A DNA stretch of 64,000 nt from Cokeromyces recurvatus. Lineage: Eukaryota > Mucoromycota > Mucoromycetes > Mucorales > Mucoraceae. The stretch covers positions 995,501 through 1,059,500 of the forward strand of contig NW_026251391.1 in assembly GCF_025118155.1 (NCBI RefSeq), given 5' to 3'. A program made the translations under genes and the position numbers. The first letter of the stretch is position 1; every line of letters starts with the position of its first letter. The notes beneath the pieces are model-generated. The model did no database searches and was not told the origin of the DNA. It worked only from the letters and a program-made list of their open reading frames with translations. Positions 25,483 to 37,773 of this stretch are shown here, in pieces.

Positions 25483-26520
25483 ATGTTTATTGTTTCCTTA
25501 CTAGAACAAAACTTAATTTTTGGTTTGACTCGGAAACAATTATCATTAATTGTTCTTGTTGTTCAAAATAGTACACTTGTGCTAATGATGAGGTATTCTC
25601 GAATTGTGCAAAAACCTGGACAGATTATGTATATTGCATCTACAGCAGTGTTTCTTGCCGAAGTTTTAAAAATTATTGCTTGTTTAGTGGTAATAAGATA
25701 TCAACAAAGGACTTGGGAAAAATTTATGTTGATGGTTCGAAGAGAGATTTTGGGAAAACCGAGTGAGACATTAAAGATGTTAATTCCTTCAGGACTCTAT
25801 GCATTACAAAATAATTTGCTCTATGTTGCATTAAGTAATTTGGAAGCAGCTACTTTTCAAGTGACTTATCAAATGAAAATTATGTCGACCGCTGTATTTA
25901 GTGTTATTCTTTTAGGAAAAAGTCTGAGTCGTGATAAATGGTTTGCTTTATTTTTATTAATGATTGGTGTCACACTTGTTCAATCTCAAAGTATGGCAAC
26001 TACAAATGCATCTAGTACAACGACAGATAAAATTGTATTGGTGCCACAGAATCCACTGATTGGATTTTTAGCAGTCATTACAAGCTGTATTTCTTCAGGA
26101 TTTGCAGGATGTTATTTTGAAAAGATTTTAAAGACATCAGATACATCTATGTGGGTTCGCAATATACAGTTAGGAATATCAGGTTCTTTTTTTTCACTAG
26201 TTGGAATGCTTGCTTATGATATGCAACCCATTATGGAAGGTGGGTTATTGCAAGGTTATGATTGGCTCACTTGGGTAGTCGTTGCAAATCAAGCATTAGG
26301 AGGATTATTAGTAGCGATTGTAGTGAAATATGCTGATAATATTTTGAAAGGATTTGCTACTAGTTTATCAATTATAGTTTCTGGTGTAATCAGTATTTAC
26401 TTATTTAATTTCCAACCTTCAAGTGTATTTATTATAGGTGCATTCATTGTAATGATTTCATCCTATCTTTATGGTATAGACTTTTCAAAAAATATTCAGA
26501 ATCGCATAAAACCATTATAA
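25483..26520 (+). CDS. Nucleotide-sugar transporter (SLC35A / UDP-galactose transporter type)
   Basis: Golgi antiporter importing a UDP-sugar in exchange for UMP for glycan synthesis. Intronless, 345 residues, with about ten hydrophobic segments. Family signatures: LIVLVVQNSTLVLMMRYSR, YIASTAVFLAEVLKIIACL, LIPSGLYALQNNLLYVALSN, LEAATFQVTYQMKIMSTAVF (the QvTYQlKIltTA motif), SRDKWFALFLLMIGVTLVQ, SGFAGCYFEKILK, VRNIQLG and VKYADNILKGFATSLSII (the KYADNI.KgFa.s motif). This fits Nuc_sug_transp (PF04142), UDP-Gal/UDP-GlcNAc branch. Length is normal. Exact sugar cannot be told from sequence. Absence of introns is unusual beside heavily spliced neighbours. Confidence 0.93.
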   Translation: MFIVSLLEQNLIFGLTRKQLSLIVLVVQNSTLVLMMRYSRIVQKPGQIMYIASTAVFLAEVLKIIACLVVIRYQQRTWEKFMLMVRREILGKPSETLKMLIPSGLYALQNNLLYVALSNLEAATFQVTYQMKIMSTAVFSVILLGKSLSRDKWFALFLLMIGVTLVQSQSMATTNASSTTTDKIVLVPQNPLIGFLAVITSCISSGFAGCYFEKILKTSDTSMWVRNIQLGISGSFFSLVGMLAYDMQPIMEGGLLQGYDWLTWVVVANQALGGLLVAIVVKYADNILKGFATSLSIIVSGVISIYLFNFQPSSVFIIGAFIVMISSYLYGIDFSKNIQNRIKPL

Positions 26521-27205
26521 TAGATAATAATAATCTATTCTGTATAATAAATATATATATATATACATATATGCATATACATGTACATACTGTATATTGA
26601 CTCCAATGCAAGTTATATTTCCTTGTAGGATATAATACACAGTAGTAAGTCCTCCTTTATATATACATTGTTTCGCGTTTAAAAGTACAAAATTTTGGTG
26701 TTACTGAATACAAAAAAATCTTGATATTCAAGCAGTAAAATTTATGGAGGATAATTAGTGGAAGAAAAAAAAATGCAATTATTTCGTCCCTCCCACTTTT
26801 TTTTTTTTTTTTTTTTTTTTTTTTGTTTGTTTGTTTGTTTAAGTTTTATTATTCTTACTTTCAAAAGTGATATTTGTATCAAAGCTTAGATTACAATATT
26901 AGTTCTAGATATAAAAAGCTCTTCTTAATGCCATTTGGAAGCATAGTAACTGAAATAATAATTCTGCAATTCAAGAAATAAGATTGACCTTTATCAGTCA
27001 GTAAAAAAAAAAAGAGGGGGAGAGTTTAATATCTAATTTCGTGAAAAGTATATCTGTTTTTTATATCGTGGTTTATTTGACAGGAATGCACAGAGATAAA
27101 AGTAATTTGTTGCTATGACAAGCATGTACATTCTAGCATATATTCATTTTAAATTATCGAAAACTTGCTTTTTTCTAATTAAATCTATACCGGTACCCTT
27201 CATCT

Positions 27206-27242
<37 letters not shown>

Positions 27243-27796
27243 AATTGCTTGCATTTCTTTTCCATATGTATATGTATATAGTAGGGAATAACTGATTGAT
27301 AGATTAACTTAGCAAAGTGATCCTTATTTTTTCATAGAAGTTTGATTAAATAATGAAAGTCAAGTATTTGTTGATATTAGGTTCTTGTTCCCGATTTTTC
27401 TTCTGAAATTCAAGACTGGTGCCTAGTTACTAATAGTGTCACTTTGGACTAGCTACTCGGTATAAAACTTGTTGTGTTTCCCAAGTTTCGATAGAATTCA
27501 TCTAAAATCTTAAAACAGTGTATAAACTCTTCAATAATATGGCTGTTAAATATTTTGAAAGGAAGTACCGAGTTGGACAAATGAAAAATAAAAAAATATA
27601 TTTATATGTATACATGTATACATATTTACAAATAAAAAGCTCTTTCAAACGATGGTTAGAAAAGAATTGATGCAGCAGCAACAAAGTATCTCCGACTCGC
27701 ACCTAAACTTCTTTTTTAAAACAAAACTTTTTCTATTTCATTATTATTAACTTTTCTTTCTTTTTTTTCATCAAATCATGAACGAAAAGAGAAAAG
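26521..27796. other. AT-rich spacer before the permease gene
   Basis: No gene seen. T26 at about 26799-26824 followed by GTTT repeats, A30 at 27210-27239, and ATAT repeats after 26548. The ORF at 27502-27702 (-) is not supported. The last 90 bp before 27797 are pyrimidine-rich. Confidence 0.5.
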
Positions 27797-30019
27797 ATGC
27801 CAATCACTAGTAATACAGTAGATGATAGCATTTATGAAAATGCAGGAGATTTCAATACAACTTTTAGAATCACAGAATCTGATTCTGACTCTTTATTCAG
27901 TGCAGGATCACACCGACTTAGTATAGACGATGATGACAATAATAATAATAATGATGATGATCATCAAACCCTTTTACCTTTAACTCATCACCGATCCCGT
28001 TCATCTTCTACTTCTTCTATGTTTTCTTTTGAAACGATACCCATGATCCCTCTTTCTCAAACGCAAGCAAGAGGTCCTGAATTACAGAAAAAGGTTTCTT
28101 TTATAAATGGATTAGGTTTAGTCGTTGGAATGATGGTAGGTAGTGGGTTGTTCAGTTCACCAGGTACTTGTCTAGATTGTAATTAGCTATATAGAAGTTT
28201 AATAAACTAAATCTATATATATATGTATATATATGCAACTATGTTTATATTAGGTCCTGTTTTAGAGTCATCGGGCGCATATGGCACTGCATTAGTAGTA
28301 TGGTTTATTTCAGGTTTAATAGCACTTTGTGGTGCTCTATGTTATGCAGAATTAGGTACAATGCTTCCTATGAATGGCGGAGAATCTATCTATTTGGGTC
28401 GAGCATTTGGTAGTCTTGTATCCTTTATGTTTGAATTTGTCTCAATTATCGTTCAAAAGCCTGGTAGTCTAGCCATTGTTTGTATCGTATTCGGTGAATA
28501 TGTTTCTCGTATTGCCTATCATACGTATTTTTTCAATGTTCCACATGACTCAGACGCATCTGTTGAATTGGCAGATTCTATTATTCCTCCATTTTTACCA
28601 AAAATATTAGCTGTAACTTGTTTATTAGCTTTGACTGTGGTGAATGCTTTTTCAGTAAAAGCTGGTATTCGTGTCCAAGATATATTATCAATTGTTAAAA
28701 TTTTAACAGCAGTTGTTATTTCCATAGCTGGTATAGTTGTACTGTCAAATAAAGAATTAGTAGTTGGTGATAGTTTTCAAGGTGAACCTTTTGCTGGATT
28801 TGATTCTATTAGTTTTGGTCAATTTACCTTTGCTTTCTATTCAGGTAAATTTAAACATACATTTGTTCTGGTTTTTTTTTTCATTTTGTAACTAGATATA
28901 AATTATATATAGGTCTCTGGGCATATGATGGTTGGAATAATTTAAACTATGTATCTGGAGAAATGAAAGATCCTCATCGAGATCTACCTCGAGTTATTAT
29001 CTTTGGTATTCCACTTGTTATTGTTTGTTATATACTATCCAATCTTGCGTACTTGGCTGCACTTAGGCCCGAAGTTGTTATGCATACAAATACAGTTTCT
29101 ATGGACTTTGGAAAAAAGATATTTGGTGCAGCAGGAGGTATTATTTTTGCCGTCTGTGTAGCTTTAAGCTGCTTTGGGGTAACTAGTTTTAAATATTTAG
29201 AGTGTATTTATATTTGTATATTCATTGTTGTTCGATTTACTGTTAGTCTGCAAATGCAAGTGTCTTTACAGGAGCTCGTATTATTTATGTTTCTGCAAAA
29301 CAGGGGCATATACCAAACATTTTTGGAAAACTGAGTCAGACACGACAAACACCTATTTTAGCATTAGCCCTCCAAGCTATTCTAACCACTATTATGATTA
29401 TGGTTGGATCCTTTAGGATGTTGGTCAATTTTTATTCTTTTTGTGCATGGATGTAACGTATATCAAGAATGAATAACATTAAAAAAAAAAGCACTAATGT
29501 ATACCTATGCATATATGTGTATATAATTTATACGTAGATTTTATTTTTTGGCAGTTTTATCACTACTTGTTTTTAGATACACTGAACCAGGTTTAAAACG
29601 TCCATATCGTGTATGGCTTTCAACACCTATTTTGTTTTGTATAGTAGCATTATTTTTATGTACAACACCATTTATAGAGGCGCCAATTCAAAGCCTAATT
29701 GCTCTGGGAATCGTACTACTAGCTATACCCATCTGGTTTATTCATGTCAAACTCAAGCCATTGATTTTTAGGTGCTGGAACTGTAAGTTATCATTAAAAT
29801 ATAAAAAAGGAAAAATAAAAAAAGAGGTGTTTTGAATAATAATTACATGAATTCGATCCATATAAAAGAATAAAAACAAAGGAGGAAGATGAATATACAT
29901 AGACACATATACTAATAAATAAATAAAAAATGTTTAATATAGATATTACAAATCGTATCAAGAATAACTATAGAAGCAATCGTGGTTATCAAGGGATGGA
30001 AATGACAGAAACCGACTAA
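27797..30019 (+). CDS. APC-family amino-acid permease (LAT / methionine-permease type)
   Basis: Plasma-membrane amino-acid transporter. Exons: 27797-28163, 28254-28844, 28913-29178, 29247-29452, 29538-29782, 29943-30019; all junctions keep phase. The 100-residue N-terminal tail is acidic and Ser-rich (DDDDNNNNNDDD). The core starts VSFINGLGLVVGMMVGSGLF (transmembrane 1, GxGxF-type motif), then SGAYGTALVVWFISGLIALC, AELGTMLPMNGGESIYLGRA, GLWAYDGWNNLNYVSGEMKD (transmembrane 6, LAT signature), FGAAGGIIFAVCVALSCFG and the C-terminal YRVWLSTPILFCIVALFLC. This pattern matches SLC7 light-chain-like transporters and fungal Mup1-like methionine permeases. Twelve segments are expected. The short last exon adds a polar tail ending MEMTETD. 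Substrate (methionine or neutral amino acids) is inferred. Confidence 0.9.
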
Positions 30020-31196
30020 TACCATTATTATATTTACCAAATTAATGCAAATACATGTGTATTATGCATACATATAATTAGAAACTTTTTTGCTTTTTTT
30101 TTAAAAAAATATATAAGAGACTCTTATCTTCAAAAGTTTTGAAGACTGATTCAAAAATCAGGCTAAAATATTATAGAAAACAGATAGATGTGCTTTAGAC
30201 TTAAATAGCACTCTTGATAAAACTAAGGGCTATATGATACTCATGTAGTTTTTTGGATCATTGCTTTTACTAAAGTATAATTTCATATGGGAAAAAAAAA
30301 GCCTAGCACAAAGGAAATACTGAAGTAAATAAGGAGTGTAACTACAGAGTCCTATATTTTATTTTAATCAATCTATAAAGTGGAAGTTATGTATCTATGA
30401 AAAAAGATAAGATCCATAGATTCCAAAATTCCGTGTCCATATATCTGAGTTCAAACATATTATGTAATAGTATTTATCAACTCCCTAATAACGTTAATAT
30501 CTGCTTAATTCTTAGGGATTTATGCGTATCGTAGGTGTACAACTTCAAGCATAGCAGGAGACCTGTTAAGGTTACTTTCTTTATGTTTATAATCTGGATA
30601 CAACATACTAAAGTATAATAATCAAGCATTCCATTTCATTTATCATATACTGTCTCAATATAGAAAGCTTTTTTTTTCCTATTACTTTCTATTTATGCTC
30701 AATCATTAGATATCCATTTTGAAAAAAAAAAAAAAAACAAAATGTCAATTATTTCATGTAGTCATATATTCTAATAATAATAATAAACAAAATAATCTGC
30801 GCTTGTCACTGTTAGTTATCTGTCAATGATTGCAAACACAAAGATCCAAGGATGAAATCCTTATTTCAATAGCCGCAAGTTAGACAGCAAAAAAGACGAA
30901 TAAAGTCAAAGGAAGGATCAGTAATAATAAACTTAAGGGGGGAGGAAGTAATCATAGAATGGATACTTCAACCAATTAAAATGACCGAGCGATCCTTTTT
31001 TTTTTCTGAACAAGTAGTATCTAAGTGGATTAGGAGTCAAAAGAATAGGATATTAAAACAACTGAGTATGCTTATTGAACAAAAAAAAAAAAAAATGCAT
31101 TTTTATTTTTATTTTTATTTTCATTTTATTTTCTATCTTTTCTTTCCTTTTCTTTTCTTTTTCATTTTAATATATAATTCATACCTGCTTCTTTAT
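30020..31196. other. AT-rich spacer
   Basis: No gene recognised. The stretch 30981-31196 is open in frame with the next gene but translates A13 and T-rich repeats (runs of Lys then Phe/Tyr), so it is treated as 5' leader rather than coding. Confidence 0.45.
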
Positions 31197-32173
31197 ATGG
31201 AAATTATTAATGAAGAAGACTATTATGCGAGTTTATCTCTTCCACCTTTGCCACCACTATCCTTAAGAAAAAACAAACTATCGAAAAAGAAGTCAACTGT
31301 GTGTCGACTTAAGAAATATAAAGAGACTAAAGCAGAACGACTTTTACGAGCTCTTGTTACTGAGGTTGAGTGTGTTGACCTTCAGAATCGTCTCAAGCAA
31401 GCAATAGATGATATTATAACCTTTTTTACAGAAAACTACGATACTTTAATTGATGAATTTTATGAGCTTGAACATACCAAAAATGAACTTGAATACCGCC
31501 TTCATATTCAGTCTAAACATCATGAACGTTCATTAAAAGAAATACAACAATTTTATAAAATCCAATACGAAAACAATCCTAATATGCTATTTCAGCAGCA
31601 TGGTAGTCGTCGATCAACGGCTTCCTCAATACTGTTACCTAGTAATGTAAGCTGTATATCGGGTAGAAGTTATATGTCATCTTCCTCAGCACGATCTTCT
31701 TCCTGCTCATCTTCAATGCGGACATCATTTTCTCATTTAATGGATGAAATGATTGACCCTACCATGATACGTGAAGATTCAATTTTGTTAGAAAAAGAAG
31801 AAAATCAACATCATCCTAATGAAATTGATATTTATTCAGTCTTATCTGATTCAGAAGCTGGTCATGATCCTTCTAATACAACTGATTCTTCTAAAGGTGA
31901 TCATACCTTATCATCTCTAGTACAATCACCAACTGTTGATGACAATGAATTAAATACTAATAATGAAATAAGCATTTCTAAAACCAAATTCGAAAATAAT
32001 AATAGTGAGGTAACAATAACAACTGCGAAAAAGGAAAGAGAAGAAGATGCTTTGACTTTTGCTTGTGGTGATGGCTTTTGGAATACAATTGCTCGAGGAA
32101 AGAATAATAAGACAGATGTAGACACATTAATTAGGTAACTGTACTAGCACATAACATGTTTTAATTTTTATTA

Positions 32174-32231
<58 letters not shown>

Positions 32232-33233
32232 ACACACACATACATACATACACACATACACAAAATGCATATAACAGTAACTATTTACGTCGAGGAGGTA
32301 ATCCAAATGTTGCAAAAAACTCTGAAACAATAAGAAATGTCAAAGAAGGATATGGCCTCATACACGCCTTAATAGCTATCAAGAATACTTCCGCTTTACA
32401 AAAGGTGATAGCAGCTGGAGCAAAGACAAGTGCAATTCCACTTGCATCAAGGAAGGAGGACAGGATTGCCCCTTTAGTGCTTGCTGCCAAATTAGGTTAT
32501 ACGACTGGAGCTCGACTCTTGATTGAAGCGGCTGGTTCAAAAATCTGGATGCATGATCGTGGCCCATATGGCGAAAACGCGCTTCATGCTGCAGTACAAG
32601 GAGGTTCAGAGGAGATGGTTAGTTATTTATTAAGAATAACTGATAATCATCTACTTGATCTTGCTGATGACAATGGTATGCGTGTTATCAATTACATTGG
32701 AACAGTTTTTTTTGTTAATATATTTAAAATTAGGAGCAACGCCTCTTCATTATGCTTGCATTACTGGTAAAACACGAATTTTGACATTATTTATTCGAGA
32801 TTATCAATGTCAACCCGATTCAAAAGATAATAAAGGTGAAACTCCACTTCATTATGCTGTACGTAATCGAAAATTGAAGGTTGTGATCAAGCTTGTCGGT
32901 GAATTAGGTGTATATCCGAATCCCTATGTTCCAAAACAGGTTCCTACCCCTTTAGATCTCGCTAAATCTGGGGGGCTCAAGACAATTATGGAATATCTTA
33001 AAAGTGCAGGTGCTAAGACTACAAAGGAAATGGAAAAATCAAATCGAATGGGAAGTACAAACAGTAATTATAGTCAGAGAGTTTATAGCAGTAACAGCAG
33101 TGTATTTAGTGGTGAAAGTAGTCTAAGTGGTGATAGCACAAATCATGGTCCAACATCAAATATGGGTAGTAGTGTAAGACAATTTTTACATTCAAAAACC
33201 ACACAAATTTTAAAGGGCACTTTTGATTTATAA
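31197..33233 (+). CDS. Ankyrin-repeat protein with coiled-coil N-terminus
   Basis: Three exons: 31197-32134, 32278-32675, 32734-33233. ATG at 31197 (MEIINEEDYYASL) was chosen because upstream in-frame sequence is only poly-Lys/Phe. Residues about 45-130 are charged, heptad-rich and likely coiled coil (ELEHTKNELEYRLHIQSKHH). A Ser-rich linker follows (SSSSARSSSCSSS). The C-terminal third has about five ankyrin units: GYGLIHALIAIKNTSALQKV, APLVLAAKLGYTTGARLLIE, GENALHAAVQGGSEEMVSYL, GATPLHYACITGKTRILTLF and GETPLHYAVRNRKLKVVIKL. The tail is Ser/Asn-rich. Probably a cytosolic scaffold; no enzymatic domain. Some similarity in layout to fungal ankyrin proteins used in signalling, but partner and role are unknown. 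Intron 1 contains a CA microsatellite. Confidence 0.82.
32174..32262. repeat. CA microsatellite in ankyrin-gene intron 1
   Basis: (CA)n interrupted by TA steps between donor at 32135 and acceptor at 32277; reverse-strand ORF here is repeat translation. Confidence 0.9.
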
Positions 33234-33465
33234 TATGTATTTCTATGCTTTTATATTTATTTATTTATTTATATATATCTTATCTTTCTCAACATGTATG
33301 AAATACATACATTCCTATATATTATCAGTCTTTTATAAGTTGTATTTCTTTCCTTTATATATTTCATTCTCTCCGTGTTTTATCTTATTTAATCCCTTCT
33401 TTTTTTTTTTCTTTTACTTCAATCATTATCACATATAAAGTAAATGCATACAATTAAATTGTACA

Positions 33466-33509
<44 letters not shown>

Positions 33510-34434
33510 CAATTTTAGCTAATAACAAGTTTGATAATGGTGACAAAATATGCTGTACATATGATACATAAATTAATTTTGTCCTGTTTGATAAACTATA
33601 TACGTAAACTTGAAAGTTATAAAAGCTCTCAGATAAATCATACCCAGTTACAAAATATCGAAAGCTTATATTTAGAAGGTAAATAATTTTACAATAGAAA
33701 TATCTTATTTCTCCTGACAATTCAATATTAATGTACGATTTGGTACAGCAAATTAACAAACTAAAAATAAAAACTGCTATAACTTCAAGTATCAGATCAT
33801 TGTCTATGTTTTTTACTATGTGCAATAAAAAAAAAATCAAAGACTTTTATAGCAAATTTTATTTAAGAGGCTTATCATTTGTATATTCTAAATGTATGTA
33901 GTGAAACTTACGTATAGCGAAGTAAAAAAAAAAGAAGTTAAGCAAATACTAAAGATTAATTTCGATTTTCCCTTTTTATGCATACTATAACAAATTCATA
34001 GAAAAGAATAAATTCTACAAACAAGCTTTAGAGCTTCTTTTCTATTGCAAAAAATAAAAAAATAAATAAAAAAATAAAAAATTCCATTTTTACATAGACT
34101 AAGGATCTCTAGTTATAGTAGATTTTGTGAATAGTAATAGATACAAAGTAGAAGGACATTTACTAATAGACAGGTTAGTAAGATTAAATGCAGAGAAAGT
34201 AAGTTCTAAGTGATTATTCTATAAATTATAAAAGCTATTTACTAAAGTTGAAATGATAATAACTATATATAATATAAAGGACATTTACATATACATTAGT
34301 ATAGACAAATAGTATTGTATTATATATACAAATATACATCTATATGTATATATTTTTTTTTACAAAAAAAAAAGAAATTATGGGTAACATGTAATGTACA
34401 TTAATAATAATACAAATGCATATATGCAATTGTG
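33234..34434. other. Convergent spacer with T39 run
   Basis: Lies between the stops of the ankyrin gene and the F-box gene. T39 at 33469-33507. The ORF at 33454-33840 (-) reads through that run and is not supported. No gene seen. Confidence 0.5.
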
Positions 34435-36387
34435 TTAGACAGTTAATTCATTAAATCTAAGATGATCGACTGATTTGCATAGTAATAGTACAGCACCAAA
34501 TTGAATATCTTTCTCCCATAATTGTTTATCTGTAAATGATTTACGTCTTGGTGCATTTTTAATTGCTTTCCATTTCTTTTCATTCATTTCAAAATTTGCT
34601 ATTCTAACTGCTTCCTCTGTACTAAGTCGTCTAAGTTGTTTACTATTTGTGTTAGTAGACTCTGATTTATGAACATGATAAAATCTCCACATTTCTGGTG
34701 CTGCTACTGGCATCCCATTATTTTTCTTATAAATATCCTTTGTTTCCGACTTCTTCTTTCTTTCTGTTTGGCTTTCATATCGTGTTGATTCATAAAATGA
34801 TAATATAGCAATACTTGCTTCACATTTTCCATTGGAGCCGCCTGGATTTAAGTGAAGTGAATTCAGTCGTATCGATTTAAAGTTGTGTTCTGGCATACTT
34901 ATTACAATAAAAGCAGATCGTCGAGGCTTTTCTTGTACACATTTGGTAATCCAGAGCTTATCTAATTTTATACAGCTCCGAGAAATGTAATCCATTAAAT
35001 GGTTACCTAATACAGATTCTTCAAATTTTAGACTCTTAATACCATGTCTGTTTTCTGATGCCTTTTCAATTGGTTTTCCAATTGTGATAAGTGTATGAGA
35101 CAGACTGAGGGCCTCTAAAGCTTGACAATTATCCAACAACAAATCCAATCTGAGTCCATTTTTTAAAGGAATATCGCAATCCAAATCCAACTTTGTCAAG
35201 TTGGGACAAGATCTTAAGTTTTTAAATAAAGCCATGTCTGTCTTTTTACCTGTCCAAGAAAATTTAAGATCGGCTTTAGATAAAAGGCCAGTTTGTACCG
35301 TAGCCGCTTTAAAGGATGAAGAAGGATTGATTGTAGACCACCAAGCATAATCAATCATTTCTACTTTAACAAGATCAGAATGAATATCAGCAATTTCATG
35401 AAAGAAGGCATCATAAGGGAAAGGAAAGACAGATGTATTTACTCTTCTAAATCTAATTTTCTTTAAATAAAGACAAAGTTGTGCAAAACCCATACAAGCA
35501 TCCATTGATTGTTCATATAAATCTATTGTGACATTGTCATTATAAAACCAATCAAATGTCACATCAAAATCAAGCATTTCAATGTGATAAAAGGCTAAAC
35601 TAAGGAAAGTGATCAGTCGCCAATTTTGTAAGTGAACATCATCTAGAGTTAAGGAAAGTGCAGAAGTAAATAAAGGAAATCGTGTTGTAGAACACATGTC
35701 ATTTTCATCAAGTGGAAGAGTGATGCAGCCTAAGGTTAAATGTTTTAATTGGGGTAGTTGTGCTCCGAGAGCTATTATCATTTTAATGTTTAATTGTGTA
35801 TAATTTGCTCCTCTAATTATTAAATGTTCTAATTTAGGCATCCGAGACCAAACAGATGTAATGAGATTATTTTGGGCTAGGTATTCAGTTGCTTCACCGC
35901 TAATCGATAAATAAGTAAGTTGTGATATTAGATCTACATTTATATTTTTTTCTAAAAAGGGTTGAAAAATTATGTTGCGATTAAATGTTGGTAGTTGTTG
36001 GATGCATTTCATTTGAGCAAATATGTCAGAATATCGCATATATTGCCAAAGTTTAGGATCGAAATCTAAGACTTGTAAATTCTTAAAATATTTAGGAAAA
36101 CTTTCAAGCTCATCGCGTGTTAGCCCCACTGGATGTCGTCGATTGTTATCGCTGTGCTCAAAAAAGAGTTCTTTCACAAAATAACCGAGTGGTTCACGAA
36201 TGTTGGCAGATTGTTGGATAGTTTGATAAAATAATCGAAATTGATGTCGAGATCGAATAATAATTCGAGTATACAATAAGTGTAAAAAAGGCTCGTACCA
36301 GTCATAACAAACACGTATGCAAGCATTTTTATCAGATAAAGATAAATAACTGCCAACTTCTTTAAGAATCTCTATAGGTAAATACAT
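34435..36387 (-). CDS. F-box / leucine-rich-repeat protein
   Basis: Single-exon 650-residue protein. The N-terminus LPIEILKEVGSYLSLSDKNA followed by RVCYDWYEPFLHLLYTRIII is an F-box (LP.Eil..I..yL...d...c..Vck.W...). The middle carries irregular leucine-rich units: KYFKNLQVLDFDPKLW, LPQLKHLTLGCITLPL, CPNLTKLDLDCDIPL, CQALEALSLSHTLI, GIKSLKFEESVL and KLDKLWITKCV. Expected to be an SCF ubiquitin-ligase substrate receptor, with the F-box binding Skp1 and the repeats choosing the target. The C-terminus (after about 530) is Lys/Glu-rich. No F-box start alternative upstream. Target unknown. This layout is abundant in Mucorales genomes. Confidence 0.85.
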   Translation of the reverse strand: MYLPIEILKEVGSYLSLSDKNACIRVCYDWYEPFLHLLYTRIIIRSRHQFRLFYQTIQQSANIREPLGYFVKELFFEHSDNNRRHPVGLTRDELESFPKYFKNLQVLDFDPKLWQYMRYSDIFAQMKCIQQLPTFNRNIIFQPFLEKNINVDLISQLTYLSISGEATEYLAQNNLITSVWSRMPKLEHLIIRGANYTQLNIKMIIALGAQLPQLKHLTLGCITLPLDENDMCSTTRFPLFTSALSLTLDDVHLQNWRLITFLSLAFYHIEMLDFDVTFDWFYNDNVTIDLYEQSMDACMGFAQLCLYLKKIRFRRVNTSVFPFPYDAFFHEIADIHSDLVKVEMIDYAWWSTINPSSSFKAATVQTGLLSKADLKFSWTGKKTDMALFKNLRSCPNLTKLDLDCDIPLKNGLRLDLLLDNCQALEALSLSHTLITIGKPIEKASENRHGIKSLKFEESVLGNHLMDYISRSCIKLDKLWITKCVQEKPRRSAFIVISMPEHNFKSIRLNSLHLNPGGSNGKCEASIAILSFYESTRYESQTERKKKSETKDIYKKNNGMPVAAPEMWRFYHVHKSESTNTNSKQLRRLSTEEAVRIANFEMNEKKWKAIKNAPRRKSFTDKQLWEKDIQFGAVLLLCKSVDHLRFNELTV

Positions 36388-36585
36388 TATATAGCAAGTA
36401 AAAAGTAAGATAAAAAAGAATAAAATTTTATAAATACATATGTATTATAAATATATCTGTCAAATAAATATACATGTATGATATGTATATGATATATACA
36501 AATATTTATTTATATGAATAAAAGAAAAAAAAAATGCGGACTTGCAATAACAAAAAAATTTATTGTGAACAAAATAATCTTTTTT

Positions 36586-36622
<37 letters not shown>

Positions 36623-36677
36623 ATAAACTTAACGCTTAATGTTAATTATTACAAATCTTTTGTAAGTGATTAAGAGA
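36388..36677. other. Short spacer with T run
   Basis: AT-rich with T29 at about 36590-36618; no gene seen. Confidence 0.4.
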
Positions 36678-37139
36678 TTATGATTTAGATATAATCCTTC
36701 CCGTTACTGCTCCTCCAATAGCACTACCATAGAACACAATACTAGATCGAATTAAGAGCTCAATACCTAACTTTAATGTTTCTATGCGAATATTACTATT
36801 AGCTGGAGCTTTAGCGAAAAAAAGTCTATGTCTTGTGTTTGCTGTAAAAGCCAATTTGCCTAAAACTCCAATAGATGTCACTGTGCCTATAGTAGCCGCT
36901 GCGAATGAAATAGGTGGTTTTTTCAATTGTTGTTTAACTATAATGTATTACGATAAATAATCTAAACATGCAATGCCTCTTTACAATCAGTTACATTGTT
37001 CAAATGTCATTTAGGTACCTTCATCGAATGCATTAGATTGAGTAATTTGATAAACACCATTATCAACTATATCAAAAACCTTTGTCCATGTAAAATATCC
37101 AATAGGGATGCTAATGATTAGGGGAGCAAATAAAGCCAT
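36678..37139 (-). CDS. Small two-exon protein, unknown, membrane-like
   Basis: Exon 1 37139 to about 37018 encodes MALFAPLIISIPIGYFTWTK and VDNGVYQITQSNAFDE; exon 2 about 36938-36678 continues with VKQQLKKPPISFAAATIGTV and ends GSAIGGAVTGRIISKS. The GGTACC donor and TTATAG acceptor join in phase, giving about 129 residues. Two or three hydrophobic segments (the N-terminus, the ISFAAATIGTVTSIGVLG stretch and the Gly-rich C-terminus) suggest a small membrane protein, possibly mitochondrial. I do not recognise the family. Splice consensus, phase agreement and normal codon use support a real gene. Confidence 0.6.
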
Positions 37140-37182
37140 TTCTTATAAAATAAATAAATAAACGTACAATAGGCTACCCTGA

Positions 37183-37226
<44 letters not shown>

Positions 37227-37350
37227 TTCAGCTTTATTTATTATGTAATATTTATTGTATAATCTGAATTAGTGCATTAAGGAATTTTTTTTTAAATCTG
37301 TATATATACGATTAAAGAATAATTTTATTTATAATTTTTTTAATGACCTA

Positions 37351-37613
37351 AAATGAGCACGTATTGTATTGCCTGGGTCAGATCTAGAAAGAGGGAAGGT
37401 TGCTAAACCTTTTGACAGTCAAAAGGGTAAAAAAGGAAAAGAAGGGAAGATGAAAAAGAAAATATATCAGCATATACCAGTTAAGGAACTACATATCCAA
37501 GTTAACAGCTGGGTACGAAGAAGGGGGAGTTTCAAGAGTAAGTTGATGATGATGGAGATAATCGAGTTCAAATAGAGTGTGGCAGACGGCTGGCCATCGG
37601 AGTGTCCAACCTG
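37351..37613 (-). mobile_element. LINE 3'-end fragment, inverted relative to 42425-43990
   Basis: Reverse complement aligns with 43640-43945 of the longer LINE: shared blocks include ATTGCCTGGGTCAG (ATTGCCCGGGTCAG in the other), AACCTTTTGA, AAAAGGGTAAAAAAG and GATGATGATGGAGATAATCG. It covers the C-terminal coding end plus 3' UTR only, and the frame is broken. Confidence 0.72.
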
Positions 37614-37616
37614 TAT

Positions 37617-37742
37617 ATAATACAGTGCATCCACCGTCAATTAGACACATTTTTGAAAACATTGGTCAGAGAAAATTTAGTCACTTTTAGAGTTTTATTT
37701 GGTCAGCCCTTTGAAGTATTCCAACTATCTTCGGATCATTTA
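37617..37742. repeat. Left arm of a long inverted repeat
   Basis: Starts TACAGTGCATCCACCGTCAA and continues with TTTTTGAAAACATTGGTCAG, AGAAAATTTAGTCA and TTTGAAGTATTCCAACTATC. The reverse complement is at 42243-42413, where about 45 extra bases sit in the middle. TA-edged ends starting CAGTG resemble Tc1/mariner-class termini. Confidence 0.78.
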
Positions 37743-37773
37743 ATTTTTTATAAGATGGAATAATTTTCTTTAC

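Noticed and set aside
30981..31196. 72-residue N-terminal extension of the ankyrin protein
   Set aside because: Codes for poly-Lys and Phe/Tyr runs from A13 and T-rich repeats; the ATG at 31197 starts normal protein sequence.
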